64,000 nucleotides of DNA from Aurantiochytrium sp. KH105 (Eukaryota > Sar > Bigyra > Thraustochytrida > Thraustochytriidae). Under the pieces are notes generated by a model. That model saw only the letters and a list, made by a program, of their open reading frames with translations, had not been told where the DNA came from and searched no databases. Where the stretch lies: the NCBI GenBank assembly GCA_003116975.1, contig BGKB01000141.1, positions 1-64,000 of the forward strand, read 5' to 3'. Shown here piece by piece: positions 55,082 to 64,000 of the stretch (the stretch's first letter is position 1; every line of letters starts with the position of its first letter). The position numbers were made by a program, and so were the translations under genes.

Positions 55082-56500
55082 GGTGTGTGTGCGTGTAGAC
55101 GCGCCGGCGCCACGTTCGGGCAATCGCTTCCTTCAGTGGACTGACTGGATGTGGATGCACAGCTCGCCGACATTCGCGGTGCCCTGATCCGGCAAGAGGA
55201 GACCATTATCTTTGCGCTAATCGAGCGCTCGCAGTTTGCTCGTAACAAGGTGTGCTATGAAAAGGGCGAGTCTGAAGTGCTGCGCGCTCGCGTGAGCACC
55301 CAGGGCGCCTCCATGCTGGACCCGGACCTCTCCTTTATGGAGCATTTCCTTGTGGAGACCGAAACGCTGCACGCCAAGCTGGGCCGCTACAACAGCCCTG
55401 ACGAGAACCCCTTTTTTGGGGCCCTTCTCCCGAACAGCATCGTGAGCGCAAACTCGAGCAAGAGCCCTCTCAAGCCCAACCTTATCAACATCAATCGCGA
55501 GGTGAGCAACGTGTACGTGTCCAAGATCCTCGACGAACTGTGTGCTTCCAACGACAGTGAAGATGACGGCGAATACGGCTCGACGTGCTCGTGCGATATT
55601 GCTGTTTTGCAAGCGCTCTCAAAGCGCATTCATTACGGCAAATTTGTGGCCGAGGCCAAGTTCCAGGCGGAACGCGAGCGCTTCAGCAAAATGATTGCTG
55701 AAAACGACTCGGAGGGCATCATGGACGCTCTCACCAACATTACCGTCGAGGATGCCGTAGTGGAGCGTGTGCGCACAAAGGCGTCCCGCTACGGTACGGA
55801 TGGCGCCGAGGGTGACCAGACGAACGCGTACAAGGTGAACCCGGACGTAATTGCTCGTCTCTATCGCAACTACCTGATCCCGCTCAATAAGGACGTCCAG
55901 GTCGCGTACCTTTTGCAGCGCCTCGATCGCCCGGCTGTGGCCATTGTTAGCGACGGCAGTGACTCGATGGCATCCGCGGCAGCGCAAACGCGCTTTGTGG
56001 ATGTCAAGGACAGCAACTTTCTCAGCTGCGGCACGGTCGAAGAGGCTTTTCTCGCTGTGGCACGCAACCAGGTCGGCTTTGGTCTGGTCCCGATCCAGCG
56101 CGCATCAACCGGATTTTGCAAGGAGACCCAGCGCGCTCTTCTCGCCTCGAACCTCAAGGTGTGTGACCTCGTTCACTATGTAGACCCGGAGGATTCAACG
56201 AGGTGGGAGCGTTTCTATGTCATCAGTCCTACTGAGTCCACCCTGGGTGAGGGCAAGTCCCACGTCGTTGCCTTTTTTGGCGTGGCACACAAGCCAGGAG
56301 CTCTTATTGAGTCGCTTCGGGCTCTCGATGCGGTCAATCTCTCCTGTCTGGAGAGCATGCCGCAGCCTGCAGGCGCCTCGTCCGAGTATGCATTCTTTTG
56401 CGAGATCGAGAGCAAGCAGCTGGACAATGCTGCGTTGCGCACGGCCCTTGAAAAGCTTGACGCTGCAACTCCCTTTATGCGCGTTGTTGGCGCGTACTAA
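54886..56500 (+). CDS. Chorismate mutase (Aro7/AroQ eukaryotic type) fused to shortened prephenate dehydratase-like segment and ACT domain
   Basis: I read it as two exons, 54886-54906 and 55163-56500, giving 452 residues. The uninterrupted frame downstream has only a GTG at its start. Exon 1 (METLPLK) ends at a consensus AAG/GTACGT donor, and joining at the CAG ending at 55162 gives LADIRGALIRQEETIIF, matching known chorismate mutases. Residues 1-255 are a complete Aro7-like enzyme: FLVETETLHAKLGRY, LQALSKRIHYGKFVAEAKF (catalytic Arg and Lys), and NYLIPLNKDVQVAYLLQRLD. It converts chorismate to prephenate. Residues about 263-365 resemble prephenate dehydratase (FGLVPIQRASTGFCKETQ) but are only about half the usual length. 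Residues about 370-452 are an ACT domain (KPGALIESLRALDAVNLSCLES), likely a phenylalanine sensor. Dehydratase activity is doubtful. Confidence 0.88.
54907..55162 (+). other. Intron in the chorismate mutase gene
   Basis: A 256-base intron with GTACGT at its start, a CTGAC branch-point-like site about 20 bases before the end and CAG at the end. It contains an ACGC microsatellite (55048-55082). The reading frame across the junction restores the conserved N-terminal helix of chorismate mutase. A nearer CAG ending at 55136 would not keep the frame. Confidence 0.82.
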
Positions 56501-56757
56501 GTGAACCAATTTTTGAGCGGGATAATAAAAGCGCGAACGATCGATTGACTGGCTCAATCAAACCTCTCCTTCTATTTTCGAAGAAAGACCACATCAGAAT
56601 CAGCATTAATGGGCAAGTAGTAAAGATCTCGTAACTGTTAGCGCCTCTCTTATTTTCTTGATAACTTGTCTCACTCTCGACTTGTGCGAATCCATCCATG
56701 TGCATGGCGCTTTCGGCATTCTTTTCTTTTCTAGTTGATGGGTATACAAACTTTATG
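56501..56757. other. Convergent 3' intergenic region
   Basis: 257 bases between two stop codons. AATAAAA at 56523-56529, about 25 bases after the chorismate mutase stop, resembles a polyadenylation signal. Confidence 0.55.
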
Positions 56758-58188
56758 TTAGACGACGTCTGTGGTCTCGTCGTAACTGTCAGGTGCATAT
56801 GACGCAGCGTTTGTGGCTGCACTCAAACGAGTTGTCGCTACGTTTTCGACGACCCGGTTCGATGAATGCTCTTGCTGATATTGACGCATGCGATTCGCCG
56901 TCGAAATGGGTGCCATTGAAAGCGGTGTTTCTCCGGACGCGTCTTCGAGTGTCGGGTCCGCCCCTGCGGCCAAAAGACGCATGCAGATATCTTCGCGCTT
57001 GAACATAGCCGCCAAATGTAAGACGGAAACATTCTGACCGTCCTTGGCGGTAGCGAGCGTTGGGTTCGAAGACAAAATCCTTTCCACAAGGCTCAGATCT
57101 CCAGCTTTAACAGCATTGCGCAGTGCTGCCGCATCGCTGTCCATGGCTCCACTCTCGTTGGCGTCCGCAGCGATGGAAAGGTTGTTCATCCGTTGCATGG
57201 CTTCCCCAGACGAAGTCCGCTGAACGGGCTGGCGAGCTGGAACGCGAGGTTTGGCCTTGCCTGCTTTGCCTGCAGCATGTCGGCCACCTCGCGCGCGAGG
57301 AGAGCCAGCACGGCTTGACGTAAGCGCTGGTGCTGGCACGTCTAGCAAATAGGAAAGCGGGTCATCGGCATCGGGGGGTGGAGGAGGCGGCACAAAATTT
57401 TCTGGATACCGATGCGACAAGCGCGTTCCGTCGAGGCTTTCGTCGTCGTCAACAACGTCATGATTGTCTTGGCTGCTTCTCGCGGCATCCGTTTTTTCGC
57501 CCTGCTCCGTTTCAAAGTCAACCTCGTCTTCTTCGATGGTTGCAGTCGAACACGCCTCGGCGTCTGGTGCGCCCCCGGGTCCTGCACTCGGTGGCGTAGT
57601 TGCTGTTGCTGATGTGGCAGAGAAGGCACCAGCTCCACCTTGGGCGGAGCTGGCGAGCGCGGTAGTGGCCCCTGCCGCATTGTTCCTTTTGCTTGCTTGA
57701 AGACGTGGGGGCGATCGAATGGCCGTCTGGATTTGCGAGATCCAGTTCTGGCGATCCTCTTCGCTGAGAGCGCAAAAGATCAAGTCCTGATTTTTGGCGG
57801 TCCTAATTTGAAGCGTAAATCTCTTGCTTTGGTCTGGAACACTCACTGATGCAACTTGAGCGCCAATGAGGGGAATCTCTCCGCGCGCAATCTTGCTCGT
57901 TTGGCTCTCGTAATAGCACAGCGTTCGACCTCGGATCCGGAAATACCTCGAGTTCCAATTCTTGAGCCATTCTGATTTCTTGAGCATCGGGCCTTCAAAC
58001 GTGCACGCCTTTTCCCACGGCGCCCGCACGCCGATCGGGACTCTTCGTTGCGCCTGTTGTTCTTGCTGCTGCTGCTCCTGCTGCTGGCTACTGGCCCCTT
58101 GGACAAAGGCTTGTGCACCGGCGCCACCGAGGCCCCTTTGCTGCGCCTCCTGGCCAAAGGCCCCGTCGCTGCTAGGGAAGCCCTGCAT
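56758..58188 (-). CDS. PH-domain and ankyrin-repeat protein
   Basis: The first in-frame ATG is at 58188, giving 476 residues; the frame upstream reaches only a TTG at 58338. A Gln-rich stretch (about residues 20-45) precedes a pleckstrin homology domain at about 60-165: FEGPMLKKSEWLKNWNSRYFRIRGRTLCYYES, and the closing Trp helix in SEEDRQNWISQIQTAI. The middle 190 residues are low-complexity with an acidic segment. Near 355-440, LRNAVKAGDLSLVERILSSN and VLHLAAMFKREDICMRLLAAGADPTLEDASGETPLSMA form two to three ankyrin repeats. It likely binds phosphoinositides or membrane and a protein partner. No enzymatic domain is present. Start is divergent from the myosin. Confidence 0.9.
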   Translation of the reverse strand: MQGFPSSDGAFGQEAQQRGLGGAGAQAFVQGASSQQQEQQQQEQQAQRRVPIGVRAPWEKACTFEGPMLKKSEWLKNWNSRYFRIRGRTLCYYESQTSKIARGEIPLIGAQVASVSVPDQSKRFTLQIRTAKNQDLIFCALSEEDRQNWISQIQTAIRSPPRLQASKRNNAAGATTALASSAQGGAGAFSATSATATTPPSAGPGGAPDAEACSTATIEEDEVDFETEQGEKTDAARSSQDNHDVVDDDESLDGTRLSHRYPENFVPPPPPPDADDPLSYLLDVPAPALTSSRAGSPRARGGRHAAGKAGKAKPRVPARQPVQRTSSGEAMQRMNNLSIAADANESGAMDSDAAALRNAVKAGDLSLVERILSSNPTLATAKDGQNVSVLHLAAMFKREDICMRLLAAGADPTLEDASGETPLSMAPISTANRMRQYQQEHSSNRVVENVATTRLSAATNAASYAPDSYDETTDVV

Positions 58189-58982
58189 CGCCGTCTTTTC
58201 CGGCTCGCTGCCCAAGCTCCGCGCGTCCTCCTCCCCGTCCACCTTCGCACGAGCGTCTCGCACGTCTGCACGGCCAGAGGCGCGCGCTCGCGCGCATGAG
58301 TTTTGGGCGGAAAAGGATACCGATGCCGCGCCCGTCAAACGATAAAAAGACCCAAGCGCTTCTCAGCACACTTGGGTCTCTTTTCCTCTTCCTGTCCTGT
58401 TCTCGCCCAAATGCGAAAATCCGAAAACTCGCGCACAGCACAGCTCAGGCAAAGGCCGGTCCTGCCCGCCCACGCAGGACCGTCGTCGCAAAGGTCGCGA
58501 CGCGGTGCAGAGCGTGAAGACGGGCCTGCGCGGAGACTGCTCGCGGCGCCGAGGCCTCTCGAGGCACGCGCGGGGAGTCGCTCTCGCGCGATCGGAGAAG
58601 AAACTGTTTCAAACGCCCTGAATTTGAATTCAAACCTGCATTCCTTCGCATCCGGAACACGACTCAACTCGCAGTCAGAGACTCGCCAGCGCAGGGCCGG
58701 CTGCGCGCGGGGCCGGCCGACCCGCCCGCGCGACGGCGGCGTCCCGAGCGGCGCCCGTCCACCGCTCCGCCACGCAAAGCGCAGCGCGAGCGAGTTCGCG
58801 ACGCAGGCAGCGAGAAAGACGCTGCGCTGCTCTGCTCTGCTCTGCTCTGCTCTGCTCTGCTCTGCGGCACGAACTAGGCGAGTACTAGTACACAACGAAC
58901 AGCTGTTCGTCAGGGTTCTGCGCAGGTACGCGCGGGACCGGCGGCAGCAGCGCCGTCGGGAACCCAAGCGCAGGCCGCTGCG
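58189..58982. other. Divergent promoter region with GCTCT repeat
   Basis: About 790 bases between the PH/ankyrin and myosin starts. A GCTCT array lies at about 58824-58865. No gene seen. Confidence 0.7.
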
Positions 58983-61900
58983 ATGAGCACTCGCAAGGTC
59001 TGGGTAAGGTCGAACGCGGCCGCCACCGCCGCCGCCGCCGGTGGCGGAGCAACCCAAGCCGTTTCGACCTCGGCGACAGACGCCAACGACGACGAAAACG
59101 AACAGGTCGGATGGGTACCGGCGGTCGTCGTCACGAACGGCAGGGACGAAGATAGTTCCGCGGATCAACTAAGTGTACATCTTGAGACGTGGGAAGCATT
59201 GAACAAGAAAAGACCCGGCGCCAACGCTGGCGCCGACGACAGTGATGACAGTGATAGCGACTTTGGTAATGACCAAGACGACGGTGCCATTGACGAGGAT
59301 GCCGTGTTGCACGTAGCAGCAGCAGACGTGGTGGAGCGCAATGCATGGGATGAGCCTCCAGCCGACCTCGTGCAACTTGTGCACTTGCACGAGCCCGCAA
59401 TTCTTCAGGCACTTTGCGAACGATTTTGGACATCGATGATTTACACTTGGTGCGGACCGATTCTGCTGGCGCTCAATCCTTTTGAGCGTCTTCCCCTGTA
59501 TCAGCCGAGCGTGCTTGAGAGCTACCGAAAGGCGAGCGCTTTGCCATCCTCTGCAGATGCCGAAGACGGCGGAAACCAGCCGCATGTCTATGCCGTAGCT
59601 GCCGATGCATACGCTTGTCTCGTGGACAAGAGTGGTCGTGAAGGCGGTGATCAAGATCAGTCAATTCTCATTAGTGGAGAAAGTGGAGCAGGCAAAACCG
59701 AGTCTACAAAGATTGTCATGCAATACCTTGCAACAGTGGCTCGCCGCCCTCGAGAGGACGGCGTTTCGGTCGAGGAGCTCCATGTTTCCGAATACCTTGG
59801 CGGCACGGAAGGGAATTCATCACCAAAGGCTTCGCATGTAGAACCAGAAACCGCCACAACCGAGCACTACTCTATCGAGCAGCAGGTGCTCGAGAGCAAT
59901 CCAATTCTGGAAGCCTTTGGCAATGCGCGCACAATTCGCAACGACAATAGTTCACGATTCGGCAAATTCATCCAGATCCAATTCGATGCCGAGGGATTTT
60001 TGGTGGGCGCCTCGATCGCCACTTATCTTTTAGAAAAGGTGCGCATCACGCAGCAAGGAGAAGGGGAGCGAGGGTACCATGTGTTTTACCAAATGTTGTA
60101 CGGTGGTTCAGGAGAGGAAAAGGCCAGCTGGCATCTAAGCGCCAGTGACGAGCCCGAAGATTTCACGTTCCTAAATGCAGGAGGCTGCTATGATCGTCGC
60201 GACGGGGTGTCCGACGCCGAACAGCTGGCTGTGACCAAGCGCTCCATGGCAATCATGGGACTGCGCGATGAGGAGCGCATCGACGTCCTCAAAGTGGTTG
60301 CCATTGTTCTGCATCTGGGTAACATCATTTTCGTCGATGCAAAGGGCGGGGACCAGGATGCCCCCGGTTCCACAGTCGACTCTTCTGATGAGCAGTCCGA
60401 AAAGGCTCTCGAGGCGCTTGTCGCGCTGCTCGGGCTCGATCGCGAGGTTATCATCAAAGCGCTGTGTATGCGCAATGTCAATGCGGGCGGGGAGACCTTT
60501 GAGGTCCCTCTCAAGCCAAGCGACGCGGTTGACAGTCGCGACGCCCTGGCCAAATCGCTTTACAGTCGTACCTTTGACTGGATCGTGGGCCGGGTCAACG
60601 AGTGCATCCGACACCGAACCAAGGTGAAGCGATTTGTTGGTGTTTTGGACATCTTCGGCTTTGAGATTTTCAAGCACAACTCTTTTGAGCAGCTCTGCAT
60701 CAACTACGCGAATGAACGTCTGCAGCAACAATTCAACGATTTCGTCTTCAAACATGAGCAGTCGATTTATGCCAAGGAGAAGATCAACTGGAGTTTCATC
60801 GATTTCCCCTCAAATGCTGCTACGGTAGAACTCATCGACGGTGGTATTGGAGCGTCGAGCGGCAAGGAAGACGCCGGGAGCATGGGCATTCTTGCTGTTC
60901 TCGACGACGAGTGCCGCCTTCCCAAGGGCAATGATCAGAGTTTTGTACGCAAACTCTACGACAAGTGCGCTTCCCGAGAGCAATTTGATGCGTCCAAGCC
61001 ACAGCAAGTGCGTGGAGAATTTGTCGTGCATCACTACGCGGGCGCAGTCACGTACGACTCTGCAGGATTCTGCGACAAGAACAGAGACGCCTTGCGCCAG
61101 GAGGTGGTGGACCTCTTGAAGGGGTCTGCGTTTGGCTTTGTGAGCGCACGTTTCAGTGTTTCGGCAAATGAAGGGGGATCACCGTCGAAAGGCAAACGGG
61201 GCAATGGGTCCTCTTCTTCTTCTTCGAGTTCGGCTTCGGCATCGCAACGTCGCTCTGCTCTCTCTCTGGCGTCAGTGAGCGCTGAATTTAAGCGACAGCT
61301 CAACTCGCTTATTGAGACGATTGAAGCTACCGCCCCGCACTATATCCGATGCATCAAACCCAACGACGCCGCCAAAGCCAAGCTCATGCATCGAGGGCGC
61401 GTTGTTGGTCAACTTCGGTGTGGCGGTGTTTTAGAGGCCGTTCGCGTGGCGCGTGCAGGCTTTCCGATACGAATGCCGCACCGCACCTTTGTTGAACGAT
61501 ACGGTCGCCTCGTTGGTCCCGCGGCGCTCAAAGTGCTTTTCCACGCTTCTCCCGTGAACGCGACTCGCAGCCGCAAGATTCTCGAGGAAATCCCCAAAGT
61601 CGGTGATTTCGACCGGAGCGCGTCCCGTCAGCTCGGCAAGGACATTGTCTCTTTGCTCCGGGCGCAACAGCAACAACAGCCACAGGAGGGCTGCGATGAA
61701 GAAGAAGACGGACAGTCCAACACCAAAGGCAGTGACGGTAGTGATGACGTTGAGGCTTTGACGCAAATTGGCAGGACCAAGGTCTTTATGCGAAAGCAAG
61801 GCCACGATGTGCTTGAGCGGTGGTGGGCGCGTTGGCATAGGCGAGCCATGGCTCTTGTTGTGGCCGCTGTTCGCGCTCGTGCAGGCCGACTCAAGTATCA

Positions 61901-64000
61901 ACGACAACGTGCTTCTGCGCTTCGCATCCAATCGGTTGTGCGGATGAAACTTGCTCGTAATAAGCTGCAGCATTTGCGGCGCGAGCGCGCAAGTCTCAAA
62001 ATACAGACGTGGATGCGTATGAAGTTCTATCGCATGGCATATAGCCAGATCCGGAATGCGACGATTGCCATTCAGGCGGCCTCTCGAGGTCGCAAGGGCA
62101 GAGCCGAGGCGCATGTGTTGCGTGTAGAGCGCGCTCGACTTCGGTTGCAGAGTTGGGCGCGAGGGGTCAAGTATCTGCGCCTACTCCGTAGGGAGCGTCG
62201 GGCCGCGATCACACTACAGTGCGCTGTGCGCGGTCGTCAAGCGCGCGACGCAGTTCGCGCCGCGCGTCGAGGCGCAAAGGATCTCGGAAACGTTCTCAAG
62301 GAGCGCGACGCTCTCCGAGCGCAAGTGCAAGCCTTGAAACAGCAACTGGCTGTAGGAGGACGTGACAGTGAAACTCCTGCCAGTGACGCAACGACTGGGG
62401 ATATACGGGGCGTGGTGGAAGGACAATCTCCCGAACGCCAGGCTCGCGCTGTTGCCGTTCTTGCCGCGGCGTCGGTAACCGTGCGAATGTGGTTCTACAT
62501 GAAAGATGTGATGAAGACGGTCGAACGTAAGCGTCTCGACTTGGCTCAGCAAGCAGCAGCTCAGCAGCCTATTGTCGACACAAGCGCGTCCGCCCCTTCT
62601 CTGCCATTGCAAAGCGCGCCTTCGGCTCTTGCTGACGGCTCTCCACGCAAGTCGAGCGAGGCTCTAGGTTTGGAGACATCACCACCACCACAACAACAAC
62701 ATCTTCTTATCGGTCTCGGTCCTGGCAGTGTGTCTGACGCTGACTGGTATGCTCGTACCTTTGGCGAAGAGTTAGAGGAGCTCGGCCGTGCGAACCAGGG
62801 CGTTGTTGCTGCAGACGACGTGGGTGATGGCGCGGGAGGCGCAGGAGCGAAAGATGCCGCGAGCAATGCAAAGGATGCCGCTGACATCGCGGACGGCACG
62901 ACTTCAAGCGATGAGTTGCGTCGCATCGAAGAGGAGCTGAAACAGAAACGATTGTCGATCGAAGCGAAACGAGCGAAACTGGAAAGCGAAGCGCCGTCGC
63001 ACGCAACAGCAACCGAGACCGAAACAGGCGGCAGCGAATCTCCTGACGCAAAGCTCGGCGACTTTGAAGAGCGTCTCGCGGAGCTTGTCGAAACCTTGCA
63101 CACGAAGGAGAACGAGGTGATTGAGGTGAAAAACTTTTTGGCCCAGCAGACAAGCTTAAAGAACAAGGCCGAAATCAGGCAAAGTGAGCTGGAGCTCGAG
63201 CTGAACGCCACCAAAGAAGGTCGAGTCAAGCTCGAGGCTGATCTTGCCGCCGCGGCCAAGACACGGGAAGATCTCGAGGCCCGCGTGGCTGAGCTCGAGC
63301 GAGAGCGCGACGCCAATCGGGAGGTAGCGCGATCCGCTGCGGTTATTGACCTGGAAACAGAACTTCGAAGTGCGCACCAAGATGCGGATGGCCTTCGCGA
63401 AGAGCTGGCCCAAGCCAAGCAAGAAACAGAGCGTCTTATCCGGGAGGGAGAACTCAAGGCCATGTCTCTCGATGACTATCGCTCCTCGTCGGCGGCGAAA
63501 ATGAAGCTTTTGGAAACCCAGCTCAGTGAAGTGAAGAGAAGCAAGGCCAAGACGACGAGCATGCTTCAAGCTCGCATTCTCATCGACAGAAGGTCGCGGC
63601 GTACTGCGCAGCACGTCATTAGCGTTTGGGCTGCGGCGGTGCGTGAGTCCAAGTCGCTCCGCATGCGCGCCGCATTTGCGCAGCGCCTTCTCGAGCGACG
63701 CCGGTTGCAGCGCGCGTTCGACAAGCTCGCGGCCGCTGGATCACAGGAACGATTTGAAGAGGCAGTGGTGAGCAAGGCACTCGCGCGACGGGAACATCGA
63801 CTACTTTACAAAAGTTTCCAAGGATGGGCCGACGAGACGCGTCGCGGAGTGCATGCCGAGCGCGTGGACGCCGCGCTGGCAGGTCGGGACGCGCAGCTTT
63901 TATGCATGCGCGTTTTCCGTGCTTGGCACACGTGGGCAACGTTGCGGCTGGAAGAAGAGGTGCAGTTCAATCGCTTGACAGAGGTTTTCCATGGGCATCG
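58983..64000 (+). CDS. Unconventional myosin heavy chain with IQ motifs and Sfi1-like tail (partial, runs off the window)
   Basis: The frame is open from ATG 58983 to the window end, at least 1,672 residues with no stop. An acidic N-terminal extension (about 1-110) precedes the motor: P-loop GESGAGKT at residues 232-239, NDNSSRFGKF (switch I), VLDIFGFEIF (switch II), and APHYIRCIKPND near 780. Loop 2 has a poly-Ser insert. The converter is followed by about six IQ motifs (for example LRIQSVVRMKLARNK, ITLQCAVRGRQARDA), which bind calmodulin-like light chains. After a low-complexity spacer comes coiled coil at about 1315-1530. The last 130 residues have Sfi1-like units (LLYKSFQGWADETRR, CMRVFRAWHTWA). 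The motor is an actin-dependent ATPase; the class cannot be assigned without the rest of the tail. Confidence 0.93.
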   Translation, partial: MSTRKVWVRSNAAATAAAAGGGATQAVSTSATDANDDENEQVGWVPAVVVTNGRDEDSSADQLSVHLETWEALNKKRPGANAGADDSDDSDSDFGNDQDDGAIDEDAVLHVAAADVVERNAWDEPPADLVQLVHLHEPAILQALCERFWTSMIYTWCGPILLALNPFERLPLYQPSVLESYRKASALPSSADAEDGGNQPHVYAVAADAYACLVDKSGREGGDQDQSILISGESGAGKTESTKIVMQYLATVARRPREDGVSVEELHVSEYLGGTEGNSSPKASHVEPETATTEHYSIEQQVLESNPILEAFGNARTIRNDNSSRFGKFIQIQFDAEGFLVGASIATYLLEKVRITQQGEGERGYHVFYQMLYGGSGEEKASWHLSASDEPEDFTFLNAGGCYDRRDGVSDAEQLAVTKRSMAIMGLRDEERIDVLKVVAIVLHLGNIIFVDAKGGDQDAPGSTVDSSDEQSEKALEALVALLGLDREVIIKALCMRNVNAGGETFEVPLKPSDAVDSRDALAKSLYSRTFDWIVGRVNECIRHRTKVKRFVGVLDIFGFEIFKHNSFEQLCINYANERLQQQFNDFVFKHEQSIYAKEKINWSFIDFPSNAATVELIDGGIGASSGKEDAGSMGILAVLDDECRLPKGNDQSFVRKLYDKCASREQFDASKPQQVRGEFVVHHYAGAVTYDSAGFCDKNRDALRQEVVDLLKGSAFGFVSARFSVSANEGGSPSKGKRGNGSSSSSSSSASASQRRSALSLASVSAEFKRQLNSLIETIEATAPHYIRCIKPNDAAKAKLMHRGRVVGQLRCGGVLEAVRVARAGFPIRMPHRTFVERYGRLVGPAALKVLFHASPVNATRSRKILEEIPKVGDFDRSASRQLGKDIVSLLRAQQQQQPQEGCDEEEDGQSNTKGSDGSDDVEALTQIGRTKVFMRKQGHDVLERWWARWHRRAMALVVAAVRARAGRLKYQRQRASALRIQSVVRMKLARNKLQHLRRERASLKIQTWMRMKFYRMAYSQIRNATIAIQAASRGRKGRAEAHVLRVERARLRLQSWARGVKYLRLLRRERRAAITLQCAVRGRQARDAVRAARRGAKDLGNVLKERDALRAQVQALKQQLAVGGRDSETPASDATTGDIRGVVEGQSPERQARAVAVLAAASVTVRMWFYMKDVMKTVERKRLDLAQQAAAQQPIVDTSASAPSLPLQSAPSALADGSPRKSSEALGLETSPPPQQQHLLIGLGPGSVSDADWYARTFGEELEELGRANQGVVAADDVGDGAGGAGAKDAASNAKDAADIADGTTSSDELRRIEEELKQKRLSIEAKRAKLESEAPSHATATETETGGSESPDAKLGDFEERLAELVETLHTKENEVIEVKNFLAQQTSLKNKAEIRQSELELELNATKEGRVKLEADLAAAAKTREDLEARVAELERERDANREVARSAAVIDLETELRSAHQDADGLREELAQAKQETERLIREGELKAMSLDDYRSSSAAKMKLLETQLSEVKRSKAKTTSMLQARILIDRRSRRTAQHVISVWAAAVRESKSLRMRAAFAQRLLERRRLQRAFDKLAAAGSQERFEEAVVSKALARREHRLLYKSFQGWADETRRGVHAERVDAALAGRDAQLLCMRVFRAWHTWATLRLEEEVQFNRLTEVFHGH

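Noticed and set aside
55151-56500. GTG start for the chorismate mutase fusion
   Set aside because: GTG starts are not expected in a eukaryotic nuclear gene, and the two-exon model gives a better conserved N-terminus.
1-64000. tRNA, rRNA, transposon and viral-fossil candidates
   Set aside because: I looked for T-loop-like GTTCGAATC sequences, long terminal or inverted repeats and transposase or reverse-transcriptase motifs in the gaps on both strands and found none. A covariance-model or repeat-library search could still find degenerate ones.

Overview
This window looks like nuclear DNA of an intron-poor, GC-rich unicellular eukaryote. A thraustochytrid or other labyrinthulomycete stramenopile is my best guess. 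The evidence is long uninterrupted ORFs encoding eukaryotic families (DDX52/Rok1 helicase, TANGO2, an unconventional myosin, AAAP transporter, eukaryote-type nitrate reductase, Aro7-type chorismate mutase). Intergenic DNA is crowded with tetra- and pentanucleotide microsatellites. Only one coding intron is clearly supported, and there are no operons or ribosome binding sites. The lineage is inferred from general character, not from a database match. I saw no tRNA, rRNA, CRISPR array, transposon or viral remnant.

Layout. 1-2674: repeat-rich non-coding DNA. 2675-4282 (+): unrecognised protein with a Gln/His tract. 4860-6665 (-): DDX52/Rok1 helicase. 7436-8797 (+): PatB/MalY-type PLP enzyme. 9052-24535: nitrate assimilation neighbourhood with siroheme-pathway uroporphyrinogen-III methyltransferase (-), NRT2 nitrate transporter (+), NirB-NirD-type nitrite reductase (-) and nitrate reductase (+). 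25076-27637 (-): large multipass membrane protein. 30337-31683 (-): mitochondrial-type DnaJ. 33232-34950 (+): AAAP amino-acid transporter. 35699-36646 (-): TANGO2-like protein. 37603-50952 (+): a 4,449-residue three-module non-ribosomal peptide synthetase ending in a reductase. 51526-54567 (+): unrecognised protein with a seven-copy acidic repeat. 54886-56500 (+, one intron): chorismate mutase fused to a shortened prephenate-dehydratase-like segment and an ACT domain. 56758-58188 (-): PH plus ankyrin protein. 58983 to the window end (+): myosin with IQ motifs, coiled coil and Sfi1-like repeats, cut by the window edge.

How the genes work together. The four nitrate genes form a coherent pathway: NRT2 imports nitrate, nitrate reductase makes nitrite, and nitrite reductase makes ammonium. 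The methyltransferase makes the precursor of the siroheme that nitrite reductase needs. The most unusual locus is the giant NRPS. Its first condensation domain has lost the catalytic histidines, its first two adenylation domains are near twins with matching predicted pocket residues, and it should release its product reductively. Its peptide cannot be predicted reliably from sequence alone.
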